Below the pieces are notes generated by a model, which saw only the letters and a list, made by a program, of their open reading frames with translations, was not told where the DNA came from and did no database searches. Made by a program: the position numbers and the translations under genes. DNA of 64,000 bases from Geodermatophilus poikilotrophus (GTDB taxonomy: Bacteria > Actinomycetota > Actinomycetes > Mycobacteriales > Geodermatophilaceae), in contig NZ_FOIE01000004.1 in assembly GCF_900111455.1 (NCBI RefSeq), positions 186,001 through 250,000 on the forward strand. Reading direction: 5' to 3'. Positions 1 to 8,567 of this stretch are shown here, in pieces (positions within the stretch are counted from its first letter, which is position 1; each line of letters begins with the position of its first letter).

Positions 1-327
1 GTACTGGTCGACAATGCCACCACGCATGGCCGGGGCACCGTCACCCTCGCCGTGCGGGAGGCCTCCGGCGCGGTGGCGGTGGACGTTGCCGACCAGGGAC
101 CGGGCGTGCAGGACCCCGACGGCACGCTGTTCACCCGGCGGGCCGACCGGCGCGACGGGCACGGCATCGGCCTGGCCCTGGCCCGCCGCCTGGCCGAGGC
201 CGAACAGGGTCGGCTGACCCTCTCCTGCGCGGCACCACCGGTGTTCACGCTGCTGCTGCCCGCCGCTGCCGACACGGCGGATGCGCAGCAGGCGGGCGTC
301 GCGGTGACGCCTTCCACCGGCCAGTGA
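1..327 (+). CDS. Sensor histidine kinase, C-terminal fragment (ATPase domain)
   Basis: The gene enters from the left edge, so only the last 108 residues are visible. They form the catalytic ATP-binding part of a HATPase_c domain. An N-box-like LVDNATTHG lies near residue 2, a G1 box DVADQGPGV follows, then a G2 box with [14 protein letters not shown]. These are the nucleotide-binding motifs of two-component sensor kinases, which phosphorylate a response regulator. The sensor and phosphoacceptor His domains lie outside the window. The tail after the ATPase fold is short and Ala-rich. The family call is firm; the signal sensed is unknown. Confidence 0.85.
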   Translation, partial: VLVDNATTHGRGTVTLAVREASGAVAVDVADQGPGVQDPDGTLFTRRADRRDGHGIGLALARRLAEAEQGRLTLSCAAPPVFTLLLPAAADTADAQQAGVAVTPSTGQ

Positions 328-484
328 GCGACCGCCCGCCACCGATCGCGAACGCAGCCGGCCGAGTGTCGCCGGCGCCGGAATGTCGACCCGAGACTTG
401 TCCCACTCGGTGTTGCTTGATCCTGTGCTGGTCATCGATCCCCTGCGAGACCCCGTCGGCTGGCTTCCCCGTCCCTCTTGAACG

Positions 485-501
485 GTCGCCGTAGCGGGTT
501 C
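485..501 (+). repeat. 17-bp exact repeat, copy 1
   Basis: The sequence GTCGCCGTAGCGGGTTC is repeated exactly at 9400-9416. Both copies are outside genes and beside low-coding stretches. Here it is followed by bases that could fold back as GTAGC-GGGTTCG-GCTAC. Function is unknown. Confidence 0.5.
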
Positions 502-577
502 GGCTACCGGAACAGTGAGCTCTTCCCGCTTGGCTGCCGCCACAGCTGTGCCCGTGCAGCGTCGGCGAGGATGACGC

Positions 578-1243
578 ATGGTAGATGGGCCGCCAGGGGG
601 GTTCGGGGTGCAGAGGAATCCCAGTACCACTGGGCTGTCGATGGTGATTGCCCGTAGCACCACCTGGTGGATCGTGTGGGCAGGGGTGGCGGTCGAGGCA
701 TTGCGCCGGTCCGAGGCAGCTCGGCAGGTGCGTCTGGCAGGCGGGAGCTGGTACCCGCACTGGCGCTACGAGATGGAAGACGGGCTAGTTGCCGTAACCG
801 GGTCGGTCTTCGCCATGGAAGCGATCACTCGACAGCTCACCCAGGTCGACAAGATCGTTGACCCGCAGGCCCGTGCCAGGTGGGCCAAGCAGAAGAAGGA
901 CGCGGCGTGGCGCACCCGCGAGGTCCTCAAGCGGTGCATCCGTGGCGGTGAGGGGCAACAGTTGGGCGACCAGTGGAAGCCGCTGATCAATCGCCGCAAC
1001 GGAGTAGTGCACTTCGTCGCGGAGCAGCGGCCCTCCGTCCCCTACGACGGGATGAACATCGCGGTCGAGGACGCTGAGTTCACCGCAGTTGAGGCGGCCA
1101 GGGCCGTCGATCTGCTGTTCACCACCTTGGAGGGGCTAGGAACGCGGTCCAAGCCTGCCGTGCAGGGACATGCCGCGGGGTTCTCGGGGCAACTGGAGGA
1201 GCTACGCGAGCGGCGGCGTGTCGGCGGCGTCCCGACCATGTAG
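578..1243 (+). CDS. Hypothetical protein with a HEPN-type RxxxxH motif
   Basis: A 221-residue soluble, mostly helical protein. I do not recognise a named family by full length, but residues around 148-156 read NRRNGVVHF. This contains R-N-x-x-x-H, the Rx4-6H pattern with a polar residue after Arg that defines the active site of HEPN RNases, many of which are toxins or defence effectors. A helix with alternating hydrophobics follows, as in HEPN folds. The first ~45 residues are poorly protein-like, and ATG 638 is a plausible alternative start. Local base composition looks lower in GC than most of the window. It lies 177 bp upstream of a PH-SHOCT gene on the same strand. A HEPN function is inference from one motif. 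Confidence 0.6.
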   Translation: MVDGPPGGFGVQRNPSTTGLSMVIARSTTWWIVWAGVAVEALRRSEAARQVRLAGGSWYPHWRYEMEDGLVAVTGSVFAMEAITRQLTQVDKIVDPQARARWAKQKKDAAWRTREVLKRCIRGGEGQQLGDQWKPLINRRNGVVHFVAEQRPSVPYDGMNIAVEDAEFTAVEAARAVDLLFTTLEGLGTRSKPAVQGHAAGFSGQLEELRERRRVGGVPTM

Positions 1244-1420
1244 GGCCTCGAAGAGGCGCAAGACCGATCGCGCATGTTGACTGACCCCGCCGGTGCGACG
1301 CTGAGCGATGGGACACCGGATCGGGTGAGCATCCGGGTGGTGTCAGCACCTGCGCCGCTCGCCTGGTTACGGTGCAGGCCTCTTGAGGGTCGGGGCTCGC
1401 CGACCCGGTGAACTGGAGGC

Positions 1421-2467
1421 ATGACCGTGGTTGACACAAACACCAAGGACAAGGAGCTGACTAGGCTCCTGCCTCAGATAGGCGCCCATCTGGTGACAGG
1501 CGAGGATCCGGTCCTGGTCATGAAGGGGGCGTCGATGCGCCCGATGACTGACGTGCTTGTCGTCACCAATGCTCGCGTTGTCGCCTTCTCCAGCCTCAAG
1601 TGGGCGGACGGCGCAAAATTCGAGGCCAGAGCCGGGCAGATTGAGTCGGCCGAGGCCGATGGACGCAAGGTCGCAATCAGGACGCGCGAGGGCGAAGCGA
1701 TCTCCTTCTCGGTCGGCAAGGCCGAGGCCTCGCGCGCAGTCGATGCCATCAGCCGGCTCGCCTCCGGCGCCCCTGACGCCAGGGTCGACGCAGGTCTCGA
1801 CGCCGCTCGAGCAGCGAGCGATGCCAATGAGGCAGCCTGGGATGCCGTCCCCATAGCCGGGTCCGCCACCAGAAACCGGGTCAACAGAGCCACGTGGAGA
1901 GTTCTCCGGGCGGCGGCCTACGAGGACGAGGTCCCGCTCTTCCTCATCACCGGGGACGACGGCACGGGAGTGCTGGCTGCTTTCACCGACCGTTGCATGA
2001 TCATCAAGGCTGGCTTGATGACGAGCGCCCTTGCCGGTTCCTTCGGCGGCTCACGCCAAGCGACCTTCCACTACTCGCAGATCACCGGCATCGAGTACAA
2101 CGCCGGCCTGCTGTTGGGCGTCCTCGAGATCCTCACCGCCAGCTACAACGGAACGGCCAACAAGGACCGCTGGCGCGGCATCAGCGCCAGTCGGAACAAG
2201 GACGCCAACCAGGCGGAAGCGCTGTCGAACACGCTACCGCTGGCCAAGGACGGCTACAAGAACGCTCAGGGACACATCAACGAACTTCGCCGTCTGGTCA
2301 GCGCCTCGAAACAGGTTCAGGTCATGGTCGAATCACCGACGCCTTCCGACGGCGGCGGTAATCTGGCCAGCGAGTTGGGCAAGCTCGCAGAGCTCAAGCA
2401 GCAGGGTCTGCTGGACGATGCCGAGTTTGCTGAGGCCAAGAGGGCAGTGCTCGCTAAGTTCTCCTAG
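1421..2467 (+). CDS. PH-like domain protein with C-terminal SHOCT domain
   Basis: A 348-residue cytosolic protein preceded by a good GGAGG site. Residues ~30-110 and ~165-280 look like two bacterial PH-like (bPH) beta-barrel domains: both contain short beta-strands, and typical phrases include VLVVTNARVVAF and AAFTDRCMIIKAG. The last ~30 residues (LAELKQQGLLDDAEFAEAK) match the SHOCT domain, a small helical oligomerisation element usually found at the C-terminus of membrane-associated or phage-linked proteins. No enzyme motif is visible. Its neighbour is a HEPN-like gene, and both sit in DNA that appears relatively AT-richer, suggesting shared acquisition. Function is unknown; roles in membrane binding or stress sensing are possible. 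Confidence 0.75.
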   Translation: MTVVDTNTKDKELTRLLPQIGAHLVTGEDPVLVMKGASMRPMTDVLVVTNARVVAFSSLKWADGAKFEARAGQIESAEADGRKVAIRTREGEAISFSVGKAEASRAVDAISRLASGAPDARVDAGLDAARAASDANEAAWDAVPIAGSATRNRVNRATWRVLRAAAYEDEVPLFLITGDDGTGVLAAFTDRCMIIKAGLMTSALAGSFGGSRQATFHYSQITGIEYNAGLLLGVLEILTASYNGTANKDRWRGISASRNKDANQAEALSNTLPLAKDGYKNAQGHINELRRLVSASKQVQVMVESPTPSDGGGNLASELGKLAELKQQGLLDDAEFAEAKRAVLAKFS

Positions 2468-2947
2468 GAGGCGTCTTGCCGGCGCCGCCGGTGGTAGGTC
2501 CGTTCGATCTAAATCGCGATCGCGATCCGCAGCTTTTGATGAGTCGGTAGATGGGGCAGACTTCAAGGCGCCGAACCACCACCTCCTAGCTCCCTGCCAC
2601 GGAGACCGTCATCGGCATCATGGTCTTGACCCAGAGACCCGCGGCGCTGGAGGTCCTCGGTGGCGCGTGATAATCGCTGGCGTAGCCCTCCACCGCCCAA
2701 CGACACAGCCGCCGTGGTCGGCCGATGAGCGGGAGCCCAACACACCCCGTCCCGCGCAGACGTAGGCCCTCCAACGCCCATCCACACGATCCTGGCCGCT
2801 CCTCGCAACCTCCATCCGGCTGCAGCGGGCCGGGGGAAGGGTGGGCCGCAGGCCCATCCCAGACCGGACACCTTCCGGGCCGAGCAAGATCGATTACCTC
2901 ATCGGCCCGGCGAGTTCTTCAGGGCGAAGTAGCTAGGCAGCGGGGAG
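2468..2947. other. Gene-free stretch
   Basis: About 480 bases without a convincing gene. Possible frames are short and have poor codon use. It contains one copy of a dispersed 40-bp repeat (2821-2860) and ends at the esterase terminator. Base composition resembles the two genes to its left. Confidence 0.5.
2821..2860. repeat. Dispersed 40-bp repeat, copy 1
   Basis: Matches 23601-23640 at 37 of 40 positions by direct reading. Its core GGGTGGGCC-GCA-GGCCCATCC is a near-perfect palindrome that would form a hairpin with one G-U pair. Similarity continues weakly upstream of the unit. It lies between genes, as the second copy does, and may be a mobile palindromic (REP-like) element. Confidence 0.65.
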
Positions 2948-2988
2948 GGGTCGGGCCCAGGGGGGCGTGCGGGCGCCGGGCCCGACCC
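2948..2988 (-). terminator. Terminator of the carboxylesterase gene
   Basis: A perfect 11-bp stem, GGGTCGGGCCC against GGGCCCGACCC, begins 3 bases beyond the esterase stop codon. No T-run follows, as is usual in high-GC actinobacteria. Confidence 0.7.
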
Positions 2989-2991
2989 GGG

Positions 2992-4629
2992 TCAGGTCTG
3001 CGCCAGCGAGGTCCAGAAGGCGCAGTGCGACTCGGCGGCGACGTCCACCGGTCCGACACCGCCGGCGGAGGCGAGATCGAGGCCCTGCACGTCCCCGCTG
3101 TCGCGGTAGCGGTGCCACCGGGGGACGTCGGGCCCGTTGGGGTCGCCGGTCGCGGCGAAGGTGGTCCAGTAGCGGAGCATCGTCGCCGACAGCTCCTGCT
3201 GCTCCGCCGTCAGCGGCGCGCCGAACAGGCCCGGGAACAGGTACGGCAGCTCGGTGCCGTGCTGGGCGTCCTCCGGGTAGCCCGGGAACGGGAAGTCGAC
3301 CAGCGGAGGCGCCGTCCGGTCGCGGAACTGGTAGGCGTACACCCGCGTCGGCCCCCGGGCCGACGACAGGGCCTCGTGGGCGTCGACGTGCGCGCAGGTC
3401 GCTAGGGCGTTCCCGGCATCGCTGTCCACCGCGGCCAGGGCCCGCAGCGGCGAGGGGTAGGCGTCGGCCGGGTAGCGGGCGAGGACCTCACCCGACCGGT
3501 CGCCGTGGCGCGCGGCCAGCTCCGCCTGGTACTCCTCCGCGGTGAGGGTCGCGGACGGCGGGGCGCCGGTCGAGACGAGGGGCTCAAGCGGGGTGAACAG
3601 CGTGGTCTCGTCGCGGGTGTTGCCGTGCACCACCGGCACCCGCGCGTGCTCGCCCGCGGCGATGGCGTCCGCCGGCTGGACCGGCAGGGCCGAACCGCCG
3701 ACGACGAAGGCGCCGCCGGGCCAGGCGCGGAGCAGCGCCTCGACGTCGGCGTCCCGCAGGCAGGCGGCCACGTCGATCCCCCCGGCGCAGCCGACCGCGG
3801 CGGCGACCCGGTCGCCCGTGGCCTCGGCGGTGGCCAGGTCGTCGTAGCGCTCGGTGCAGCTGTAGCTCTGCGCGATCGCGCGGTCGAACAGCCCCCGCGC
3901 GCTCGGTGAGGCGAGCTGGACGCAGACGGAGGAGCCGCCGGCGGACTCGCCGAACACCGTCACGGTGTCCGAATCACCGCCGAAGGCGGCGATGTTGCGC
4001 TCCACCCAGCGCAGGGCGGTCTGCTGGTCGAGCAGTGCGGCGCTGCCGGAGGCGACGTCGCCGTTCTGCGCGGACAGGTCCCGCTGCGCCAGGAAGCCCA
4101 GTGGACCGAGCCGGTAGTTGACGGTCACGACGACCACGTCGCCGTCCTCGGCGAGCGTGCCCGCGTCGTACAGCGAGCCGGCGCCGGTGAGCCACGCGCC
4201 ACCGTGGATCCACACCATGACGGGCAGCTCCCCGCGCCGGCCCTCCAGGCCGGCCGGTGTCGTGACGTTCAGGGACAGGCAGTCCTCGTCCGTCGACGCG
4301 ATCGGGTTGAACTCGTCCTGCAGCTGGGGGCAGGCGCTGCCCGGCTCGGTCGCGTCGCGGACGCCGTCCCACGGCTCGACCGGCGCCGGCGGCCGGAACC
4401 GGAGGTCACCGACCGGCGGAGCGGCGTACGGGATGCCCTGGAAGAGGCGGGAGCCCTCCGCCAGGGCGCCCCGCACGGCGCCGTCCTCGGTGTCCACGAC
4501 GAGCGGGGGCTCACCGCCGGCAGGGGTTCCCGGTGCGGCGAGGGCCGACCCGCCGCCGGCCACGAGGGCGGCACCGAGACCGAGGGAGAGGAGTGCCCGG
4601 CCGAGCGGCCGGGGGAGGGAGGGTCGCAC
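2992..4629 (-). CDS. Secreted type-B carboxylesterase
   Basis: A 545-residue alpha/beta hydrolase of the carboxylesterase/lipase type-B family, which cleaves carboxylic esters outside the cell. An N-terminal signal peptide (basic start, then a Leu/Ala/Gly-rich core to about residue 31) precedes the enzyme. The family signatures are present: EDCLSLNV at ~115-122, the oxyanion-hole phrase IHGGAW near 141, and the nucleophile elbow FGESAGG with Ser ~229. A later QHGTELPYLF carries the likely catalytic His. The GTG start at 4629 was chosen because GGAGG precedes it and because it begins directly at the signal peptide; the open frame extends upstream to 5040 without protein-like content. The gene is transcribed alone. 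Confidence 0.9.
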   Translation of the reverse strand: MRPSLPRPLGRALLSLGLGAALVAGGGSALAAPGTPAGGEPPLVVDTEDGAVRGALAEGSRLFQGIPYAAPPVGDLRFRPPAPVEPWDGVRDATEPGSACPQLQDEFNPIASTDEDCLSLNVTTPAGLEGRRGELPVMVWIHGGAWLTGAGSLYDAGTLAEDGDVVVVTVNYRLGPLGFLAQRDLSAQNGDVASGSAALLDQQTALRWVERNIAAFGGDSDTVTVFGESAGGSSVCVQLASPSARGLFDRAIAQSYSCTERYDDLATAEATGDRVAAAVGCAGGIDVAACLRDADVEALLRAWPGGAFVVGGSALPVQPADAIAAGEHARVPVVHGNTRDETTLFTPLEPLVSTGAPPSATLTAEEYQAELAARHGDRSGEVLARYPADAYPSPLRALAAVDSDAGNALATCAHVDAHEALSSARGPTRVYAYQFRDRTAPPLVDFPFPGYPEDAQHGTELPYLFPGLFGAPLTAEQQELSATMLRYWTTFAATGDPNGPDVPRWHRYRDSGDVQGLDLASAGGVGPVDVAAESHCAFWTSLAQT

Positions 4630-5419
4630 GGGACCTCCAGGGACTGGTGGGTCCGCCGCGCGACCGTGAGCCGTGTCACGGCGGTCGTGCGGAGAGTAGG
4701 GGACCGACGGCCGGTGCGGGTCCGGGAGGCGCACGCTCGGCCATCCGGAGCCGGTCCCTGCGCGTGTCGGGAGGTCGTACGGGCACCCCGCGCGACCGGA
4801 GAGTCCGCTGTGTCCGGTTACCGATCGTCGATCGGAGCAGGGCCGCCAGTCGCGTGCCCACGACGGCGGGCCAGCTGCGCTCGTACTCGTCAGGTGGTGC
4901 CCAAGCTGAAGAAGTTCGCCTGCGTCCCGCGGCTGCTCTAGGGGCGCAGCGCGTCCAGCACCGTCCGCACCGGCCTGGCCGTCCCGGCGAGCGGCCGGTG
5001 TCGCGGCCGGGACGGTCGCGCCGATCACCCACAACCCCATCGCCGAGTCCGCCCACCCACCGCGTTTGGCGGTGCGGCCGGCCGCGCCAGCGCCCCGCCA
5101 TACGCCCCAGCTTCACCAGTAACAACGGGAAGGAGACCCCGGATTAGCGGCGGCTAGACGGGCGGTGGCCGCCGCGCGGTCGAAACGACCGCAGCAACCG
5201 TCCCTTCGTGGACACGGTTACGGGATCGACCGTGTCGTTGTGGATGGTGCATATCTGCGAGTAGGGCAGCTCGGCCATGGTCCGTGACGGCGGTGGAGCG
5301 GCGAACGAGTGGCACGGACTCTTCCAGTGCCACCTGGGGGCGCCCGGTCGAGTCGGCACCACTCTCAGCTACTGAACCTTAGGCTGGTGCAGAGGCGCGG
5401 CCGTCCGCCGGTCACCTGG
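4630..5419. other. Gene-free stretch with small inverted repeats
   Basis: About 790 bases without a gene I can support. Two small perfect inverted repeats occur: GACACGGT/ACCGTGTC at 5211-5236 and GTGGCAC/GTGCCAC at 5309-5333. The second could be a weak terminator for the CocE-type hydrolase operon, which ends at 5420. Short open frames here lack coding character. Confidence 0.5.
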
Positions 5420-7189
5420 TCAAGTGGTCGGGACGGGCACCTCCGTGACCTCGATCCAGCTGCTCCCCCCGAAGTGCACGGTGTTGCGGCACGGGTACGG
5501 CGGCACCGGCATGTCGAACTGCGCATAGCCCTCGCTCGGGTCCATGCGGAGCAGGTCGATCCGGCTGGCGAGCTCGAGCCGCAGGGTGTCACCGCGGCGC
5601 AGCAGCGTCGGCCCCGGGGTCAGGCTGAAGCGGAGGACGACCGGTTTGTCTGGGACGAGTGGCTCCCGGCGCCCGGCGTCGATGGCGATCTCGAGCGGCG
5701 TGCTGCGTTCCTCTTCCTCCGTGCGGGACACCGGACGGATCGCGCCGAGCGAGAGCTGGTGACGCTCCCCCGCTGCATCGAGCCGGGACAGTCGGGCGAC
5801 GACGTACGAGTCGATCTCGTTGCAGCTGTAGGTGAGCCGTGCGGTGACCGGGCCCGCGAGCTGGGTGTCCTGCTCGACCGGCAGGTCGAAGGCGAGTGTC
5901 TGGTCGGCCACGTCGTCCATGCCCCCGAGCAGCGGGAGCCCCAGGGGGACGGCGACCCAGGACCCGGAGCCCTCAGCCGTCGCCTCCCGGCTCAGCCGGT
6001 GGGTCGTGGCGTCCTCGTCGGGGGACCCGAGGTGCAGACGCCGGACGTCGCCGCCGGCGGGTGGGAAGGCGTCGGCGGTCTCGAAGCGCTCGGCGCCCTC
6101 GATCCAGTAGCGCACGCGCGGTTGCTCGGCATAGCCGTTGTCGGTGCCGCGCAGAAGATGGTCGAAGAAAGCCAGCGCCTCGCCCTGCCACGAGTAGACC
6201 GGCAGGTCGTATGCCGGCGGGGCGAGGATGAGCCACCGGGAGTCGGCGGGCGTCGCCGCGTTAGCGACCAGGTCGTAGCAGCCGAACTGGTGGAGGTTGA
6301 AGTACCCAAGGTTCTGCACGACCGTGAAGGGCACCTCGACGTCGCCGAGCGTGGCGGTCGGGCCCTCGGGGATCGTCGCTTGCGCGCGCGTCTTCTCGTC
6401 GAACATCCAGCGCGCGTAGATGCGGCGCATGAACTCCACGGGCGTGGCGGACTCGAAGGACTCGAACATCCCGGACACCCGGTGGTGGACCAGCCGCTCC
6501 AGGAGCGGGTGCAGCGGCCCGTTGGTGACCTGGCTGAGGAGTGCACGACGGCCTGGTGACAGGCGCTGGTCGTAGTTCTGCTGGGTGTAGTTCGCGCCCA
6601 TCCAAATGGCGGCGAAGAACCAGGCGGGCACGCCGGCAAAGTGCATCATGTGCCGCCACAGGTCGGTCGAGACCTCGTTGCAGAACAACGCCTTGAGCGC
6701 CGGTGGCTTGCGCGCGGCGACGCTGAGCTGGGACACGGCGTAGTAGGAGGTGCCGAAGAGCACGACCTCCCCGTTGCACCACGGCTGCTCACCCGCCCAG
6801 GCGATGACCGCCTCGTGGTCGTCGATGTCCTGCGGGTCGAAAAACATCACCTGCTCGCCGGTGGAGCGGCCCATTCCTCGGCGCTCGACGACGACGGGGC
6901 AGTAGCCGCGGTCGGTGAACACCGGCGGCGAGCCGATCTCGTTCGACCCCGTCGGGATGCCCGCCGTGTGCGTCTCCGTGGCGTAGCCGCCGAAGGACAC
7001 GACGGCCGGGTAACGGCCCGGCGCGCGCGGGGTATAGACGTCGGCGTGCAACTCGGCGCCACCGGCGACCGGGATGCGCTGGTCGGCCAGCACACGGTCG
7101 CCGAGCCCGTCCATCGCGACGGCGCGCGGCTGCCAGCCGGCATACTGCCGGCCGGCGGTCGAACCTTCCAAGGGGATGTGCGGGGTCAT
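5420..7189 (-). CDS. CocE/NonD-family (X-Pro dipeptidyl-peptidase S15-like) hydrolase
   Basis: A 589-residue cytosolic hydrolase. Residues ~30-330 form the S15 alpha/beta hydrolase core. RRGMGRSTG near 103-111 and the nucleophile elbow FGTSYY (Ser ~148) are typical of CocE-type esterases and acylases. The C-terminal ~250 residues form the PepX_C jelly-roll domain (for example RLTYSCNEIDSYVVARL). It probably hydrolyses an ester or amide; the substrate cannot be told from sequence. The ATG start overlaps the stop of the upstream TetR gene by 4 bases (ATGA), so the two are translationally coupled and the regulator likely controls this enzyme in response to its substrate. Confidence 0.88.
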   Translation of the reverse strand: MTPHIPLEGSTAGRQYAGWQPRAVAMDGLGDRVLADQRIPVAGGAELHADVYTPRAPGRYPAVVSFGGYATETHTAGIPTGSNEIGSPPVFTDRGYCPVVVERRGMGRSTGEQVMFFDPQDIDDHEAVIAWAGEQPWCNGEVVLFGTSYYAVSQLSVAARKPPALKALFCNEVSTDLWRHMMHFAGVPAWFFAAIWMGANYTQQNYDQRLSPGRRALLSQVTNGPLHPLLERLVHHRVSGMFESFESATPVEFMRRIYARWMFDEKTRAQATIPEGPTATLGDVEVPFTVVQNLGYFNLHQFGCYDLVANAATPADSRWLILAPPAYDLPVYSWQGEALAFFDHLLRGTDNGYAEQPRVRYWIEGAERFETADAFPPAGGDVRRLHLGSPDEDATTHRLSREATAEGSGSWVAVPLGLPLLGGMDDVADQTLAFDLPVEQDTQLAGPVTARLTYSCNEIDSYVVARLSRLDAAGERHQLSLGAIRPVSRTEEEERSTPLEIAIDAGRREPLVPDKPVVLRFSLTPGPTLLRRGDTLRLELASRIDLLRMDPSEGYAQFDMPVPPYPCRNTVHFGGSSWIEVTEVPVPTT

Positions 7190-7785
7190 GCCGGTGCCTC
7201 CCGTGCGTCGGTGCTGCGGTGGGTGATGCCGGTTCTGGTGCGCTGCTGCTCGTTGAGCGGCTCGGTGAGCAGCTGGGTGAGGACCTGCTCAGCGCGGTCG
7301 CGGAACGCCTCGCCGCCGGTGGCCAGGGCGAGCACGGCGATGCCGGTGGAGGTCGCCTGCAACAGGGCGAGTGAGGCCTCGGTGGGTTCCAAGCCGAAGG
7401 ACTCGAGCAGCCCGGCGCCGAGCGGGGCGATACCGGCGCCCAACGCGACGAAGGCGCGGCGCACGGCCGGGTCGGCGTCGGCGCTCTGCGTGAGAGCCGT
7501 CAGGATCCGCGTCTGGCGGGGGTCGACAAGCACCTCGACGAGCCCGGCGACCTTCGCAGCAGGGTCCTCGGCCGACACCGCCGCGCGGAGAACCTCGATG
7601 CGCCGGCGCACAGCCTCCTCGGCGACGGCGAGCAGCAAGTCCGCCCGCGTGGGGAAGTAGTAGGTGAGGTGGCTCTGCCGCAGCCCGGCGCGGTGGGCGA
7701 CCCGCGGCTGGGTGAAGCCACTGAGACCTTCTTCCTGGATGACGTCGAGCGCTGCCGCCACGATCGCCTCCCGCTTCTCCGACAC
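7186..7785 (-). CDS. TetR-family transcriptional regulator
   Basis: A 199-residue repressor-type regulator. The N-terminal helix-turn-helix spans about residues 6-50, with the recognition-helix phrase AGLRQSHLTYYFPTRADLL; the remainder is the helical ligand and dimer domain. The GTG at 7785 was chosen because AGGAGG lies 6 bases upstream; the open frame continues to 8037 but without conserved sequence. It is the first gene of a two-gene operon with the CocE-type hydrolase, overlapping it by 4 bases. Repeated CACTTACC motifs and an ACACT/AGTGT palindrome just upstream may be its own operator. Confidence 0.88.
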   Translation of the reverse strand: MSEKREAIVAAALDVIQEEGLSGFTQPRVAHRAGLRQSHLTYYFPTRADLLLAVAEEAVRRRIEVLRAAVSAEDPAAKVAGLVEVLVDPRQTRILTALTQSADADPAVRRAFVALGAGIAPLGAGLLESFGLEPTEASLALLQATSTGIAVLALATGGEAFRDRAEQVLTQLLTEPLNEQQRTRTGITHRSTDAREAPA

Positions 7786-7803
7786 GCTCGCCCTCCTGGT
7801 TGG

Positions 7804-7837
7804 TACACTTACCAGTGTGCTGGCGTGGGCACTTACC
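7804..7837. promoter_or_regulatory. Candidate TetR operator/promoter region
   Basis: Immediately upstream of the TetR start are a palindrome ACACT-TACC-AGTGT (7805-7818) and two direct copies of CACTTACC at 7806-7813 and 7830-7837, 24 bases apart. Position and symmetry fit autoregulation by the adjacent repressor. This is inference; no binding data. Confidence 0.45.
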
Positions 7838-8512
7838 GACAAGAGTTGGCGGACGTCCGCGTTGGTGAGTCCCCTTCTCGGGGCCTTCTTCGCCGGGTCG
7901 GTGACGTCGTCGGCTGAGGATGCGGACTCGCCCGACACCTCAGACGTCGAAGTCACCGTGGTCACTGACGCCCGCAGGCCTGTCGCCAAGCGGGGCAAGC
8001 TCCAGCATGCAGGAGTGCTGCTGGCGGTGACCGCCATGCCGCGCGACGTTCCGTCCGAGGTCGACGTCGTGGCCCGTACCTACTTCTTCGCGTCGAGCTT
8101 CCGCGGCGGACAGGTGATCGCCGACCCGACCGGTTGCTGCGTCCCCTCGAGGCCCACATCAGTCCTCGGTTCGGGCGGCCCGAAGCCGTTGGCGAGCGGA
8201 TCGAGGACGTGCTCACCCGGGTCACGCGGCGACTGTCGTCCCTCGATCCGCAGGCGCCGCGGCATGAGCGGGTCATCGCTCGGTTGCTCTCCGCCAGCCT
8301 GCCTCCTCGGGCGCCACTCGTCGCCCGACTGCAGACCCCACCGCGCGACGGCGGTATGTGGGTGGCAGGCCGAGCAGTTCTGCGCCCGCCTTACGCGGTC
8401 GTCGAGGACTCCGGCGGCTACCGAGGAACCCTGGGCGGCAGGGCGAGAAGGTTGTCCCGTCAGGGGAGCCCCTTCCGGCAACCGGCGGTCAGGCTCGCGA
8501 TGGGATGTCGGC
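7838..8512. other. Gene-free, degenerate stretch
   Basis: About 675 bases between the TetR gene and the broken recombinase. Several long frames are open on both strands, as expected at high GC, but none reads as a known protein or has a good ribosome site. A stray TTGTCCCG occurs at 8452-8459, echoing the hairpin at 8513. It may be the remains of a mobile element. Confidence 0.4.
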
Positions 8513-8543
8513 TTGTCCCGCAGCGGTCCTGCTTGCGGGACAA
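8513..8543. repeat. TGTCCC-type hairpin, copy 1
   Basis: Perfect 9-bp arms TTGTCCCGC and GCGGGACAA with a 13-base loop, about 25 bases beyond the end of the recombinase frame. Related hairpins of the form TGTCCC-N13-GGGACA occur at 13633 and 14195. It could be a terminator, a recombination site or a dispersed palindrome. Confidence 0.55.
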
Positions 8544-8567
8544 CCCGACTCTCGCCAGCTGCAGAGC

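Noticed and set aside
2725-3405. Long open frames covering the non-coding strand of the carboxylesterase gene
   Set aside because: Arg/Gly/Pro-rich antisense content without conserved motifs; an artefact of high GC on the opposite strand.
5144-5362. Minus-strand frame of 72 residues
   Set aside because: One protein-like run, but no ribosome site and no recognised family.
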